Shown here: positions 17,436 to 25,091 of the stretch, piece after piece
How the letters are laid out: every line of letters starts with the position of its first letter
Position numbering within the stretch: the first letter of the stretch is position 1
IMG/VR virus record: IMGVR_UViG_3300006078_000008
Coordinates: 1 to 25,804 of that record
Direction: 5' to 3' (one strand)
Length of the DNA stretch: 25,804 bases
Source: a virus
Translations under genes and position numbers: made by a program
The notes under the pieces: generated by a model
What the model saw: the letters and a program-made list of their open reading frames with translations, nothing else
Databases searched by the model: none
What the model was told of the DNA's origin: nothing

Positions 17436-18378
17436 ATGGTGGATAACCTACGATAAGAAAACATCTAAGGTAAAAGGTGTTAGCCAAACATTGGTGACTT
17501 CAAAAAAGTTCTCAGTGGTTGAATCGGAAAATGAATGTTGTTTACGTATACTATCTGGAACTCAGAGTCTACGTAATTTTGGAATGGTATGGGACATGGC
17601 AAAGGACAGATGGGACATAGGCGAGAAGTCATATAAATTGAAGATTCGTCAATTATCACGTAAGCTATTTAATATTGTTGATAATAACCCACTTAATAGT
17701 GATGTACATATAACATTTAATATGACTAAGAACATTATGAATATTAGTGTGAATTATGAAAATCTAAAACGTTCAATGAATTTAATGGGGATTCATGAAA
17801 TATCTAAAGAAGAAGGTACCCTATTTAATTTGTATATTACCAAAAAGAATAATCCAGATTTTCTGATTCAAAGCATAGCTATAGAACCTGAAAGTTTATT
17901 AAAAAATGAAACAATAGATTATAAGCTGATTAACATTAACACTTTTAATGAATGGAAAGATTTAAGTATATATACTCGTCCAATTTTTAGAAAATATAGT
18001 GTTGAATATATAACCGAAGAAGTTATCAGTGACTATACTGAAGAAAAGAATACTTCACTCCAACAGGCAGCGACTGGCAGTAATGAAATATCAACCCATA
18101 TAGATATCTATAAAATTAGTGACAGGGTAATACAATTAACGAGCAATATATCCGAATCATCTAAATATGTAATGTCGGGTAGAAAAGGATTAAAGTTTTT
18201 AGTTGGCGATAGTACAATTGATAACTTAGCAGGTGGATTTTCAATTAAAACAGATGAACTTCTAAATAATAAGGATATTAACATTACCTTAGATTTTGAG
18301 TTTCCAGACAATCCAGTTATAATATATAAAAATAAATATGTATCAGTTAGATATAATAAGGAGAAAAATAATGAGTAA
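17395..18378 (+). CDS. Unknown protein inside the enzyme operon
   Basis: A 327-residue protein I do not recognise. It begins inside the end of the preceding gene: the first ATG at 17395 overlaps it by 41 bases and a second in-frame ATG at 17404 by 32; neither has a ribosome binding site, so the start is uncertain by three codons. It is polar, Lys/Asn/Ile-rich and probably mostly beta: 'YKLKIRQLSRKLFNIV', 'VHITFNMTKNIMNISVNYENL', 'LKFLVGDSTI' and a C-terminal 'INITLDFEFPDNPVIIYKNKYVSVRY' pattern of strands. No cysteine cluster, DXD, P-loop or membrane helix is present. It lies between two glycosyltransferase-like genes and shares their transcript. It could be a carbohydrate-binding, scaffold or structural protein; none of these is demonstrated. 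Confidence 0.65.
   Translation: MNIMSKNTDIEQSKWWITYDKKTSKVKGVSQTLVTSKKFSVVESENECCLRILSGTQSLRNFGMVWDMAKDRWDIGEKSYKLKIRQLSRKLFNIVDNNPLNSDVHITFNMTKNIMNISVNYENLKRSMNLMGIHEISKEEGTLFNLYITKKNNPDFLIQSIAIEPESLLKNETIDYKLININTFNEWKDLSIYTRPIFRKYSVEYITEEVISDYTEEKNTSLQQAATGSNEISTHIDIYKISDRVIQLTSNISESSKYVMSGRKGLKFLVGDSTIDNLAGGFSIKTDELLNNKDINITLDFEFPDNPVIIYKNKYVSVRYNKEKNNE
18358..18363 (+). promoter_or_regulatory. Ribosome binding site AAGGAG deciding a start
   Basis: AAGGAG lies seven bases before the ATG at 18371. It shows that this ATG, not the in-frame ATG at 18338 (33 bases earlier, inside the previous gene), begins the next protein. Confidence 0.8.
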
Positions 18379-19354
18379 TATGGTTAGTATTAATGAATTT
18401 GATATAGTTTTTATCAGTTACGATGAACCAAACGCTGATGAGAACTTCGCAGATTTATTGGAGAAATGCCCATGGGCAAAGAGGAGTCATGGAGTTGAAG
18501 GCAGTGACGCCGCACATAAAGCAGCAGCAGCGTTAAGTGATACAGAAAGGTTTATTACTATTGATGCTGATAACATTGTTGATTTAAACTTTTTTGGAGT
18601 TGAAATTGACATGAACCGAATTAGAAGTACTGATGTTGTTAGTTGGGCCGGCAAAGATGAAATAAACGGCCTAGTGTATGGAAACGGTGGCATCAAATGT
18701 TGGACTAGAGAGATTGTCAACAATATGCGAACACATGAAAATGCGCCTGCTGGAGATAAACGTGCACAAGTAGATTTTTGTTGGAACATTAGTTATATCC
18801 AAATGAATAACATCTACTGTCAGGTAATGAATAATGCCAGCCCATTACAAGCATGGAGAGCAGGATTCAGAGAAGGTGTTAAGATGGGACTAGTCGATGG
18901 CGATGTTGTCGACCCAACCGAACTTAAAGCCAGAGTTCATGATAAAAACTACAAGCGCATGTTGACATGGATGTCAGTTGGCGAAGATGTTACTAACGGC
19001 CTATGGTCAGTATACGGCGCCCGACTTGGCTGTCATATGACAAACCTAACCCGAGATGATTGGGATTGGAGAGATGTACGTGACTTCCAGTGGTTAAATA
19101 AATTCTTTAAAGATGAGGTATTCCCACAATTTGAAGGTGGTGAGGAACTATGTCAATATACTGGTGTTAGATGGGATTATAAAAAGCTATACGACAAATC
19201 AATTGAGTTAGGACATGACCTACGCCGAGAACTAGGTTTAGAAATATGTGATATTGGTGTTGAAGGTAGCACGTTCTTTAAAGAAGTATATATTAATCCT
19301 AGTAGACTGGGTCCGCAGATTAGAGAAGACCAAGTCGAAGATACTTTAGAGTAG
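18371..19354 (+). CDS. GT-A glycosyltransferase with DADN motif
   Basis: A 327-residue protein. Residues 10-70 show a clean GT-A start: 'FDIVFISYDEPNADENFADL' (a beta-strand with the 'YDEP' donor-side loop), a helix rich in Ala around 47-55, then 'RFITIDADNIV' with D65-A66-D67 as the DXD motif. Residues 98-116 contain 'NGLVYGNGGIKCWTREIV', typical of phage and bacterial relatives in which the 'NGGI' loop follows. It is the clearest glycosyltransferase of the three here and appears intact. It overlaps the preceding gene by eight bases (ATGAGTAA). A GTG-started radical SAM gene follows, its ribosome binding site overlapping this gene's stop codon. Sugar and acceptor are unknown. Confidence 0.65.
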   Translation: MSNMVSINEFDIVFISYDEPNADENFADLLEKCPWAKRSHGVEGSDAAHKAAAALSDTERFITIDADNIVDLNFFGVEIDMNRIRSTDVVSWAGKDEINGLVYGNGGIKCWTREIVNNMRTHENAPAGDKRAQVDFCWNISYIQMNNIYCQVMNNASPLQAWRAGFREGVKMGLVDGDVVDPTELKARVHDKNYKRMLTWMSVGEDVTNGLWSVYGARLGCHMTNLTRDDWDWRDVRDFQWLNKFFKDEVFPQFEGGEELCQYTGVRWDYKKLYDKSIELGHDLRRELGLEICDIGVEGSTFFKEVYINPSRLGPQIREDQVEDTLE

Positions 19355-19357
19355 GAG
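19352..19357 (+). promoter_or_regulatory. Ribosome binding site TAGGAG for a GTG start
   Basis: TAGGAG overlaps the TAG stop of the glycosyltransferase gene and lies eight bases before the GTG at 19366. It supports the non-ATG start of the first radical SAM protein and suggests coupled translation. Confidence 0.75.
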
Positions 19358-19365
19358 TAAACATA

Positions 19366-20376
19366 GTGTCATTAGGCCCGCAGAAGTTCTATAATATTCT
19401 TGATCATGAACATGATGAAGCTAAAACCGCAGTAGTTGTTAATTGGAACTTAGGAAACATGTGTAACTACTCGTGTAGTTACTGTCCTTCAATCCTAAAT
19501 GATGGAAGTTTCGGATGGAATGATTATGATGTAGTAAAGGGGTTTGTTGATGCAGTAGTTGTGCATTATGTTGGAAGACTTGTATACTTTGAATTCACCG
19601 GCGGTGAGGTAACCCTATGGAAAGAATTTGTAAAGATTGCAAAGTATATTAAAGAGATAGGACATGACGTTGGTTTTATTAGTAATTCTAGTAGAACTCT
19701 ACGCTGGTGGGAGAAAAATAAAAATGTGTTCGATCACGTATGTCTAAGTTTTCATCCTGAACACGCTGACCCAGATCATTTTTATAATGTCGTTGAGATC
19801 ATGAGTAAAGAATGCCGAACACATGTAAATATTATGGGACACACTGATGAAAAATTATTTAACACCGGAGTTGTGTTAAGTGAGCGGTTGTCCAATAACA
19901 TAGAGAATATTAGTATGGCATTCCAACCGCTAGTTATTGACTTCGGTACTGAACGATTTGATTATACAGCCTACCAACAGGATATATTAGATAGACAGTA
20001 TGAATTATTTGGATCAAAAGTAAACCATACTAGATCGTTTAAACTATATCGCGGCAGCATGAGAATGACCGATAGTATCAATGATTTAAACCAAGTATCA
20101 TCAGCTCATAGATTTATTGCTGAGGATACAAATAATTGGAAAGGATGGGATTGTTGGGCAGGAGTAGAACAAATTATTATTGACTTTGATGGTAGCGTAT
20201 GGCGTGGCTGGTGTCGAGTCGGTGATTCATTTGGGAATATTAAATCACCAACCAAAGTTAACTTTCCATCCCAGCCGGTAAGATGTAATAAAGATTTTTG
20301 CCACTGTAACTTTGATATTATGTGTAAGAAAATATTACCGGCACATAGATATGAGGTCTTAGCAGATGAAGGATAA
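19366..20376 (+). CDS. Radical SAM protein with C-terminal SPASM-like cysteine cluster
   Basis: A 336-residue radical SAM protein. The S-adenosylmethionine-cleaving cluster ligands are C33, C37 and C40 (CNYSCSYC, the canonical CX3CX2C), and 'FTGGEV' at 77-82 is the SAM-amino-group motif. The TIM-barrel half ends near residue 200. The C terminus holds six Cys: C263 and C283 flank 'IIIDFDGSVWRGW', followed by C307, C312, C314 and C320, a pattern of SPASM/twitch auxiliary iron-sulfur domains. Such domains occur in enzymes modifying peptides, proteins, sugars or carbohydrate precursors; the substrate here is unknown. The GTG start is set by TAGGAG. The gene overlaps the next radical SAM gene by 11 bases, so the two may act in sequence or together. 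Confidence 0.8.
   Translation: MSLGPQKFYNILDHEHDEAKTAVVVNWNLGNMCNYSCSYCPSILNDGSFGWNDYDVVKGFVDAVVVHYVGRLVYFEFTGGEVTLWKEFVKIAKYIKEIGHDVGFISNSSRTLRWWEKNKNVFDHVCLSFHPEHADPDHFYNVVEIMSKECRTHVNIMGHTDEKLFNTGVVLSERLSNNIENISMAFQPLVIDFGTERFDYTAYQQDILDRQYELFGSKVNHTRSFKLYRGSMRMTDSINDLNQVSSAHRFIAEDTNNWKGWDCWAGVEQIIIDFDGSVWRGWCRVGDSFGNIKSPTKVNFPSQPVRCNKDFCHCNFDIMCKKILPAHRYEVLADEG
20353..20356 (+). promoter_or_regulatory. Ribosome binding site GAGG inside the preceding gene
   Basis: GAGG lies nine bases before the ATG at 20366, inside the last codons of the previous gene. It supports this start, which makes the protein begin with the auxiliary-like domain rather than being a shortened reading of a longer protein. 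Confidence 0.55.
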
Positions 20377-21748
20377 CACACCTACTGATAATAGACAATT
20401 TCGTATATATGAGAAAACTGGCAACTACGCACGATTCACAGTAGAGGAAGTGATAGCATCTAACCTTAATCATTGGAAAGGTTGGCACTGTAGCGCAGGT
20501 GATAGGGGATTATACATTGATTATGACGGCAACGTGTGGGTGGCCAATTGTGCCAGTAGCAATAAAAATAAAACAAACCATTCAGGTACATGGGAAAGTT
20601 ATGTAGCATATAGGAAAAAAAGCCAACAGCAAGATTGGGAGGACTATCGTACTAAGCATATTGGAGAATATCCACATATTGAATGGATACAGGACAATAC
20701 TAGAGATGGGTGGCCCATGCCAAAAGTTGAATGGGAAACATGTGAACAACATAAAACTTTAATGAAGTACGTTTCTACACTCGAAGATGAATTTGATTTT
20801 AACTGGGACTATGATGGCTGGTACAAAGATTTTGTAAAAGATGAAGATGGATTCATATGGAAAAGTCGACCAGATGATAAGGAATCTACATGGGGACTTC
20901 TGGGTAGTATTTTTAATGGATGGGAAACACCACACAAATGGACAAGATGTCCGTATAATTCATGTGGGTGTGGTGCGGATGTGATATTAAGCAAAGTCAA
21001 AGACTCGAAATACAAAGCACAGCTACATGTCACACAGGATGGATTCACTGGCCAGCATGAAAGCCAAGATTTATATATTGCAAATATAGAAACCCCAACG
21101 GCGGTTGAAATGAATTTTCCAATTAACTATCAAATATTATGGGATCTATCAAGACGATGCAATCACAACTGTTCATATTGTTGGCCAAGCGTACATAACA
21201 CATCAGACCCTTGGCACAGTATTGACGATGTCATGAGCACCATTGATACTGCTATAGAATGGTCAGATGGTGAACAAATTAGATGGAATTTTGGTGGAGG
21301 AGAACCAACAATTTATCCAAAGTTTATTGAAATATTAAAGTACTTAAAGTCTCAAGGACACTGGACGATGGTAACTACTAACGGATCCAGGTCTTCTCGT
21401 TGGTGGAAAGACGCCAGTGCATATATAAATACAGTGAATTTTAGTTGTCATTTTGAAGAAGTAAATATTGAAAAATTTATCGGCAATATACAAGTAGTAT
21501 GCCAACACCATGACACGGTAAATGACGACCATTGGATTGAAATAAAGCTTATGGCACCAGCCGGTATGGTAGGAGAGGCATCACAGATGAAAAGACGAAT
21601 AGAAGCATTGCCTGAATGGAATACACCAGGGGCAAATAATAGACAAAAGGGTGCAATAGCAATTGTGCCTATACGAACGATAGAAGATGCTGGAGTTATG
21701 AGTTCAGATTATACCTCTATTGAATTAGAAATGTTACAAGAACAATAA
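20366..21748 (+). CDS. Radical SAM protein with N-terminal auxiliary domain (permuted order)
   Basis: A 460-residue protein whose domain order is reversed relative to its neighbour. The radical SAM core is C-terminal: C265, C269, C272 (CNHNCSYC) and 'GGGEPTIYP' at 310-318. Residues 35-62 ('NHWKGWHCSAG' to the C62 region) match residues 257-283 of the upstream protein ('NNWKGWDCWAG' to C283), and 'RCPYNSCGC' (194-202) matches its 'RCNKDFCHC' (306-314), so the auxiliary cysteine cluster precedes the core. About 110 extra residues, rich in Trp and Asp/Glu, lie between the two halves of that cluster. The core stops shortly after the usual barrel length, with no C-terminal SPASM domain. It may be a circularly permuted or fusion enzyme, active alone or with a partner. 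Function is unknown; the family call is firm. Confidence 0.75.
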   Translation: MKDNTPTDNRQFRIYEKTGNYARFTVEEVIASNLNHWKGWHCSAGDRGLYIDYDGNVWVANCASSNKNKTNHSGTWESYVAYRKKSQQQDWEDYRTKHIGEYPHIEWIQDNTRDGWPMPKVEWETCEQHKTLMKYVSTLEDEFDFNWDYDGWYKDFVKDEDGFIWKSRPDDKESTWGLLGSIFNGWETPHKWTRCPYNSCGCGADVILSKVKDSKYKAQLHVTQDGFTGQHESQDLYIANIETPTAVEMNFPINYQILWDLSRRCNHNCSYCWPSVHNTSDPWHSIDDVMSTIDTAIEWSDGEQIRWNFGGGEPTIYPKFIEILKYLKSQGHWTMVTTNGSRSSRWWKDASAYINTVNFSCHFEEVNIEKFIGNIQVVCQHHDTVNDDHWIEIKLMAPAGMVGEASQMKRRIEALPEWNTPGANNRQKGAIAIVPIRTIEDAGVMSSDYTSIELEMLQEQ

Positions 21749-21756
21749 TAAAAATT

Positions 21757-23376
21757 ATGAAATATGATGTTATTGGCCTAGATGGCTCCGAGACCCTTGA
21801 TCAAAGAATTGATATAGCGTTATCAAGGAATACCCACCCGAACATATTGCTAGATATGGCAATGCATGATGAAGAGTTTGATGTTTTATTGGCATTAATT
21901 TTTAATGTTGGAATAAGATCTAAAGTAAAAAGAAATAGTAAACTCGAATTCAAAATATTAGTAGGAATTCTATCCAATAATTATACTGATAATATAATAG
22001 ATTATATAGTAGAACATAAATTAAAACAACATGATATAATGAAAAAAATGTGTCCATTGTTATGGAATCATATCAGCACATTTAGTAATGGCGATATTCG
22101 ATTATGTTGTGAAATGATAGATAGTGAGACTGATTTTGGGAGACCACGTGATGGATTAGGTAACATAATGACAGTGCACTCTAATACTTTCAACGATATT
22201 AGAAATAGCAATTTTGCCAAGTCATTGAGATTAGACTTAATTAATGGACATGAACCGGCCGCCTGTCGTCAATGTTACCACCGTGAACAGCTTGATATGA
22301 ACAGCAAGCGTCTCAATATGACAAAAAGATATGATCATGAGATGATAGATTACCTAAAAGGCACAAACCCACAAGATGGTTCTATTGGACCGGAGGTTCA
22401 AATTAGATATCTAGATATTAGATTTGGTAATTTATGTAATCAAAAATGTAGAATGTGTGGACCAAATGATAGTTCATTGTGGTATAATGATTTAGCCGCT
22501 ATATCAGATGCTGACGATAATATTCCTATGAAGTATTATGGAGAAGACAAAGGATATATGTTGATCAATTCTAGAAGCGGATTTAAACCAAATACGTCCG
22601 ACTTCACATGGGGTGATGATTCACCATTTTGGATTGACATGATAGGTAATTTAAATCATATAGATCGTTTTTACTTTACTGGTGGCGAGCCAACTATTAA
22701 TAAGAAACATCAACAGTTATTGGAGTTATGCGTCGACGCTGGTGTTGCAAAAAATATAGCTCTTGATTATAATAGTAATTTTCAAGCCATCGCTGATTAC
22801 CTAATAGATACATGGAGCAAATTTAAGTCAGTCGGCATTGGAGCAAGTATTGACGGTGTAGGCAAAGTACAAGAATATATTAGAGCGCCGAGCAAATGGG
22901 ATAGTATAAGCAACAATATTATTAATTTAACTAATTCTAAACTTGATAATCTCTCGGTACAGCTATCGCCGACAATAAGTATACTTAACATATTATCAAT
23001 GCCAGAATTATCAGAATGGGTATTTGAACACACTAATGACTCATTAGAACCAGTAGTAGGAAATCATACATTATATTATCCTGATTATTTCTCAGTTCAA
23101 GTCCTACCTCTCGAAGCAAAATACAAGGTAAAAAAAATGTATGATGACTGGCTAGCAACACTCGCCGGAAAGTATAGTCATGAAATAATAGAAACCTACC
23201 ACCAACATGTAAAATCGGTAATGGATTATATGATGGAAGAGGATAATAGTCATCTATTGCCAACAACAATATTTACACTTAGTCAGATAGATGAGATTAG
23301 AGAAGAAGATTATACACAATCATTATCAGATTTATTTAATCTACTTTCAGAAACCAATACTATGACAAATAAATAA
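21757..23376 (+). CDS. Twitch-domain radical SAM protein
   Basis: A 539-residue radical SAM protein with the layout of the family described as having an N-terminal twitch domain. Residues 1-95 are helical, with a pattern reminiscent of leucine-rich-variant repeats ('NTHPNILLDMAMHDEEFDVL'). Residues 99-173 hold the twitch-like cysteines: C99, C117, C118, C170 and C173, with 'STFSNGDIRLCCE' and a 'GNIMT...FNDIRNS' segment. The core follows: C227, C231, C234 (CNQKCRMC), then 'FTGGEPTINKK' at 307-317 and 'GIGASIDGVG' as a further barrel strand. The function of this family is not established in my knowledge. No Shine-Dalgarno sequence is seen; the gene starts eight bases after the previous stop and precedes the sulfotransferase-like cluster by four bases. 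Confidence 0.75.
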   Translation: MKYDVIGLDGSETLDQRIDIALSRNTHPNILLDMAMHDEEFDVLLALIFNVGIRSKVKRNSKLEFKILVGILSNNYTDNIIDYIVEHKLKQHDIMKKMCPLLWNHISTFSNGDIRLCCEMIDSETDFGRPRDGLGNIMTVHSNTFNDIRNSNFAKSLRLDLINGHEPAACRQCYHREQLDMNSKRLNMTKRYDHEMIDYLKGTNPQDGSIGPEVQIRYLDIRFGNLCNQKCRMCGPNDSSLWYNDLAAISDADDNIPMKYYGEDKGYMLINSRSGFKPNTSDFTWGDDSPFWIDMIGNLNHIDRFYFTGGEPTINKKHQQLLELCVDAGVAKNIALDYNSNFQAIADYLIDTWSKFKSVGIGASIDGVGKVQEYIRAPSKWDSISNNIINLTNSKLDNLSVQLSPTISILNILSMPELSEWVFEHTNDSLEPVVGNHTLYYPDYFSVQVLPLEAKYKVKKMYDDWLATLAGKYSHEIIETYHQHVKSVMDYMMEEDNSHLLPTTIFTLSQIDEIREEDYTQSLSDLFNLLSETNTMTNK

Positions 23377-23380
23377 CAAT

Positions 23381-24259
23381 ATGAATTATATAATAATATC
23401 AACACCTAGAGCCGGAAGTACTTATATGGTACGCGGCATAAAGCAATCAACAGACATGGTTAATCGAACTGCTGGTATTGTTCCAGAGAACAATACACCA
23501 AATAACATGACCAATCTTGGTGAAATATTTCATCACGCAAAGAATATAAATTATCATACATTAGACGAAAATGGAGTATTTATAGAGCACTTGGATCAGC
23601 GTAGGAACTTTTCGCCTGAACTTGTAATGCATCCGCCACTTGACCAATTGACTATTAATAGGCACATGCATGATCTAATTGACAATGCCACTAGCCCGTG
23701 GGTAGCTAAAGTACATATGTATCAAATGCGTTCATGTGATTTATATAGATTATACAAAACAATGGCACGTGATGATGTACAGACCATATTTCTATATCGA
23801 GAAGATACTGAAGACACAATGCTAAGTATGATATTTTCTGAAGTAACTGGTATATGGAACAGTGATGAAGAACAGACATATAGTCGTCGCTTCTACGATT
23901 TCGATTGGCATAGAATTGAACGAATGGTAAAAGAATCAATTGATTTGTATAATATGTATCTTAGTATTAAATGGGATAAGATCATTAGATATGAAGACTT
24001 TATAGGAAGACCACATATAGATTTTTCGTGGGTCGGGCGAGAATATATCGAGAATCAAGCACATATTGGAAGCCCATTGCCGTTCCCAATACAACAAGAG
24101 ATATTGAATTTAGATGAACATAAAATTGTGTCTTCATCTAAAAAGTTATTAACAAAACGTGATAAAATGAGATTAATGAAAAACTACACTCACTTTCATG
24201 ATGTATTCATCAACCAATGCGATAGAAAGCAATGGCCATATACCTTCAAGATAAAATAA
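23381..24259 (+). CDS. Sulfotransferase-like protein, copy 1
   Basis: A 292-residue protein starting with a strand and the PAPS-phosphosulfate-binding-like loop 'STPRAGSTY' (residues 7-15), close to the T/SxPRSGTT pattern of sulfotransferases. A second conserved block, 'TIFLYREDTEDTMLSMIF', has R140 and a Ser nearby where sulfotransferases bind the 3' phosphate of PAPS. A 'KIIRYEDF' motif near 203 completes the usual set (strand, R/K-YED). The protein is cytosolic by sequence, with no signal or membrane segment. Two tandem paralogs follow, sharing the blocks at the same spacing. The acceptor (sugar, Tyr, lipid or small molecule) cannot be read. Alternative: another P-loop nucleotide-binding transferase. 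Confidence 0.6.
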   Translation: MNYIIISTPRAGSTYMVRGIKQSTDMVNRTAGIVPENNTPNNMTNLGEIFHHAKNINYHTLDENGVFIEHLDQRRNFSPELVMHPPLDQLTINRHMHDLIDNATSPWVAKVHMYQMRSCDLYRLYKTMARDDVQTIFLYREDTEDTMLSMIFSEVTGIWNSDEEQTYSRRFYDFDWHRIERMVKESIDLYNMYLSIKWDKIIRYEDFIGRPHIDFSWVGREYIENQAHIGSPLPFPIQQEILNLDEHKIVSSSKKLLTKRDKMRLMKNYTHFHDVFINQCDRKQWPYTFKIK

Positions 24260-24260
24260 T

Positions 24261-25091
24261 ATGAACTATTTAATAATAACACACCCTAGGTCAGGAAGTA
24301 CCTACGTAAACAAAGCAATACATCTAATGGCACGATGCAAAGCCGGGCATGATGATAAAAATAATAATCATCAAAATCTACATGAGGTATTTTTGCCATG
24401 GCCTGTTAATTATACACTTAATAAAGATGGATCGATTAATGATAATATTGATAGCCAGACTCTAGATATTAGCATTTCCCAACCTAAAGGCACACAGAAA
24501 TATTATATGGAGCGTAATAGATATATGCAGGACATCATGGATTCAGCAACTACGCCATGGTCAGTGAAGATACACATTGACCAAATCAACCGTGTTGATT
24601 TGGGTCGGCTATTCAATACAATGGACCGTGAAGATGTGTGTACTATATTATTATATAGAGAAGATACATTTAAATCATTCCTCAGTCGACTTATTGCTGA
24701 ACATACAAATATCTGGCAATCCAATGATATGAATGAGAACTCTAAACATGACACTGAGATATATTCGATTATTGATGCCGCATATGGCACAATGATGGAC
24801 ACTATAGCCCAGAGCGTAGAATTGCTTAATTTTTATAAAAGTTATCCGAGTTGGAATCATATTATGAAATACGAGGACTTAACTGGTGATCTATACTCAG
24901 ATTTTTACCATATATTTGGCTACGTGGACCCTGAATTCATAGAAAATCAAATGGCGTTCTCATTGATACCGGGACGTATGACCACAGATTCTGATAAAAA
25001 GAGAATAGTTTCAAACTATAATCAAATTCACGATGAATATATTAAATATGTTAATCGACATTCATTCTCAGAGAATTTAATAATAGATTGA
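24261..25091 (+). CDS. Sulfotransferase-like protein, copy 2
   Basis: A 276-residue paralog starting one base after copy 1 stops. The N terminus 'MNYLIITHPRSGSTY' aligns without gaps with copy 1 and has the best-preserved P-loop-like 'PRSGST' of the three (residues 9-14). 'WSVKIHIDQI' and 'TILLYREDTFKSFLSRLI' (R133) repeat the 3'-phosphate-side block, and 'HIMKYEDLTG' the later motif. It differs from copy 1 in the middle region, consistent with an acceptor pocket that has diverged after duplication. Its TGA stop overlaps the TTG start of copy 3 (TTGA). Substrate unknown. Confidence 0.6.
   Translation: MNYLIITHPRSGSTYVNKAIHLMARCKAGHDDKNNNHQNLHEVFLPWPVNYTLNKDGSINDNIDSQTLDISISQPKGTQKYYMERNRYMQDIMDSATTPWSVKIHIDQINRVDLGRLFNTMDREDVCTILLYREDTFKSFLSRLIAEHTNIWQSNDMNENSKHDTEIYSIIDAAYGTMMDTIAQSVELLNFYKSYPSWNHIMKYEDLTGDLYSDFYHIFGYVDPEFIENQMAFSLIPGRMTTDSDKKRIVSNYNQIHDEYIKYVNRHSFSENLIID

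Noticed and set aside
18338-18370. N-terminal extension of the DADN glycosyltransferase from the ATG at 18338
   Set aside because: The ATG at 18371 has AAGGAG seven bases upstream and the GT-A strand begins a few residues later; the extension lies inside the previous gene and reads as non-conserved basic residues.
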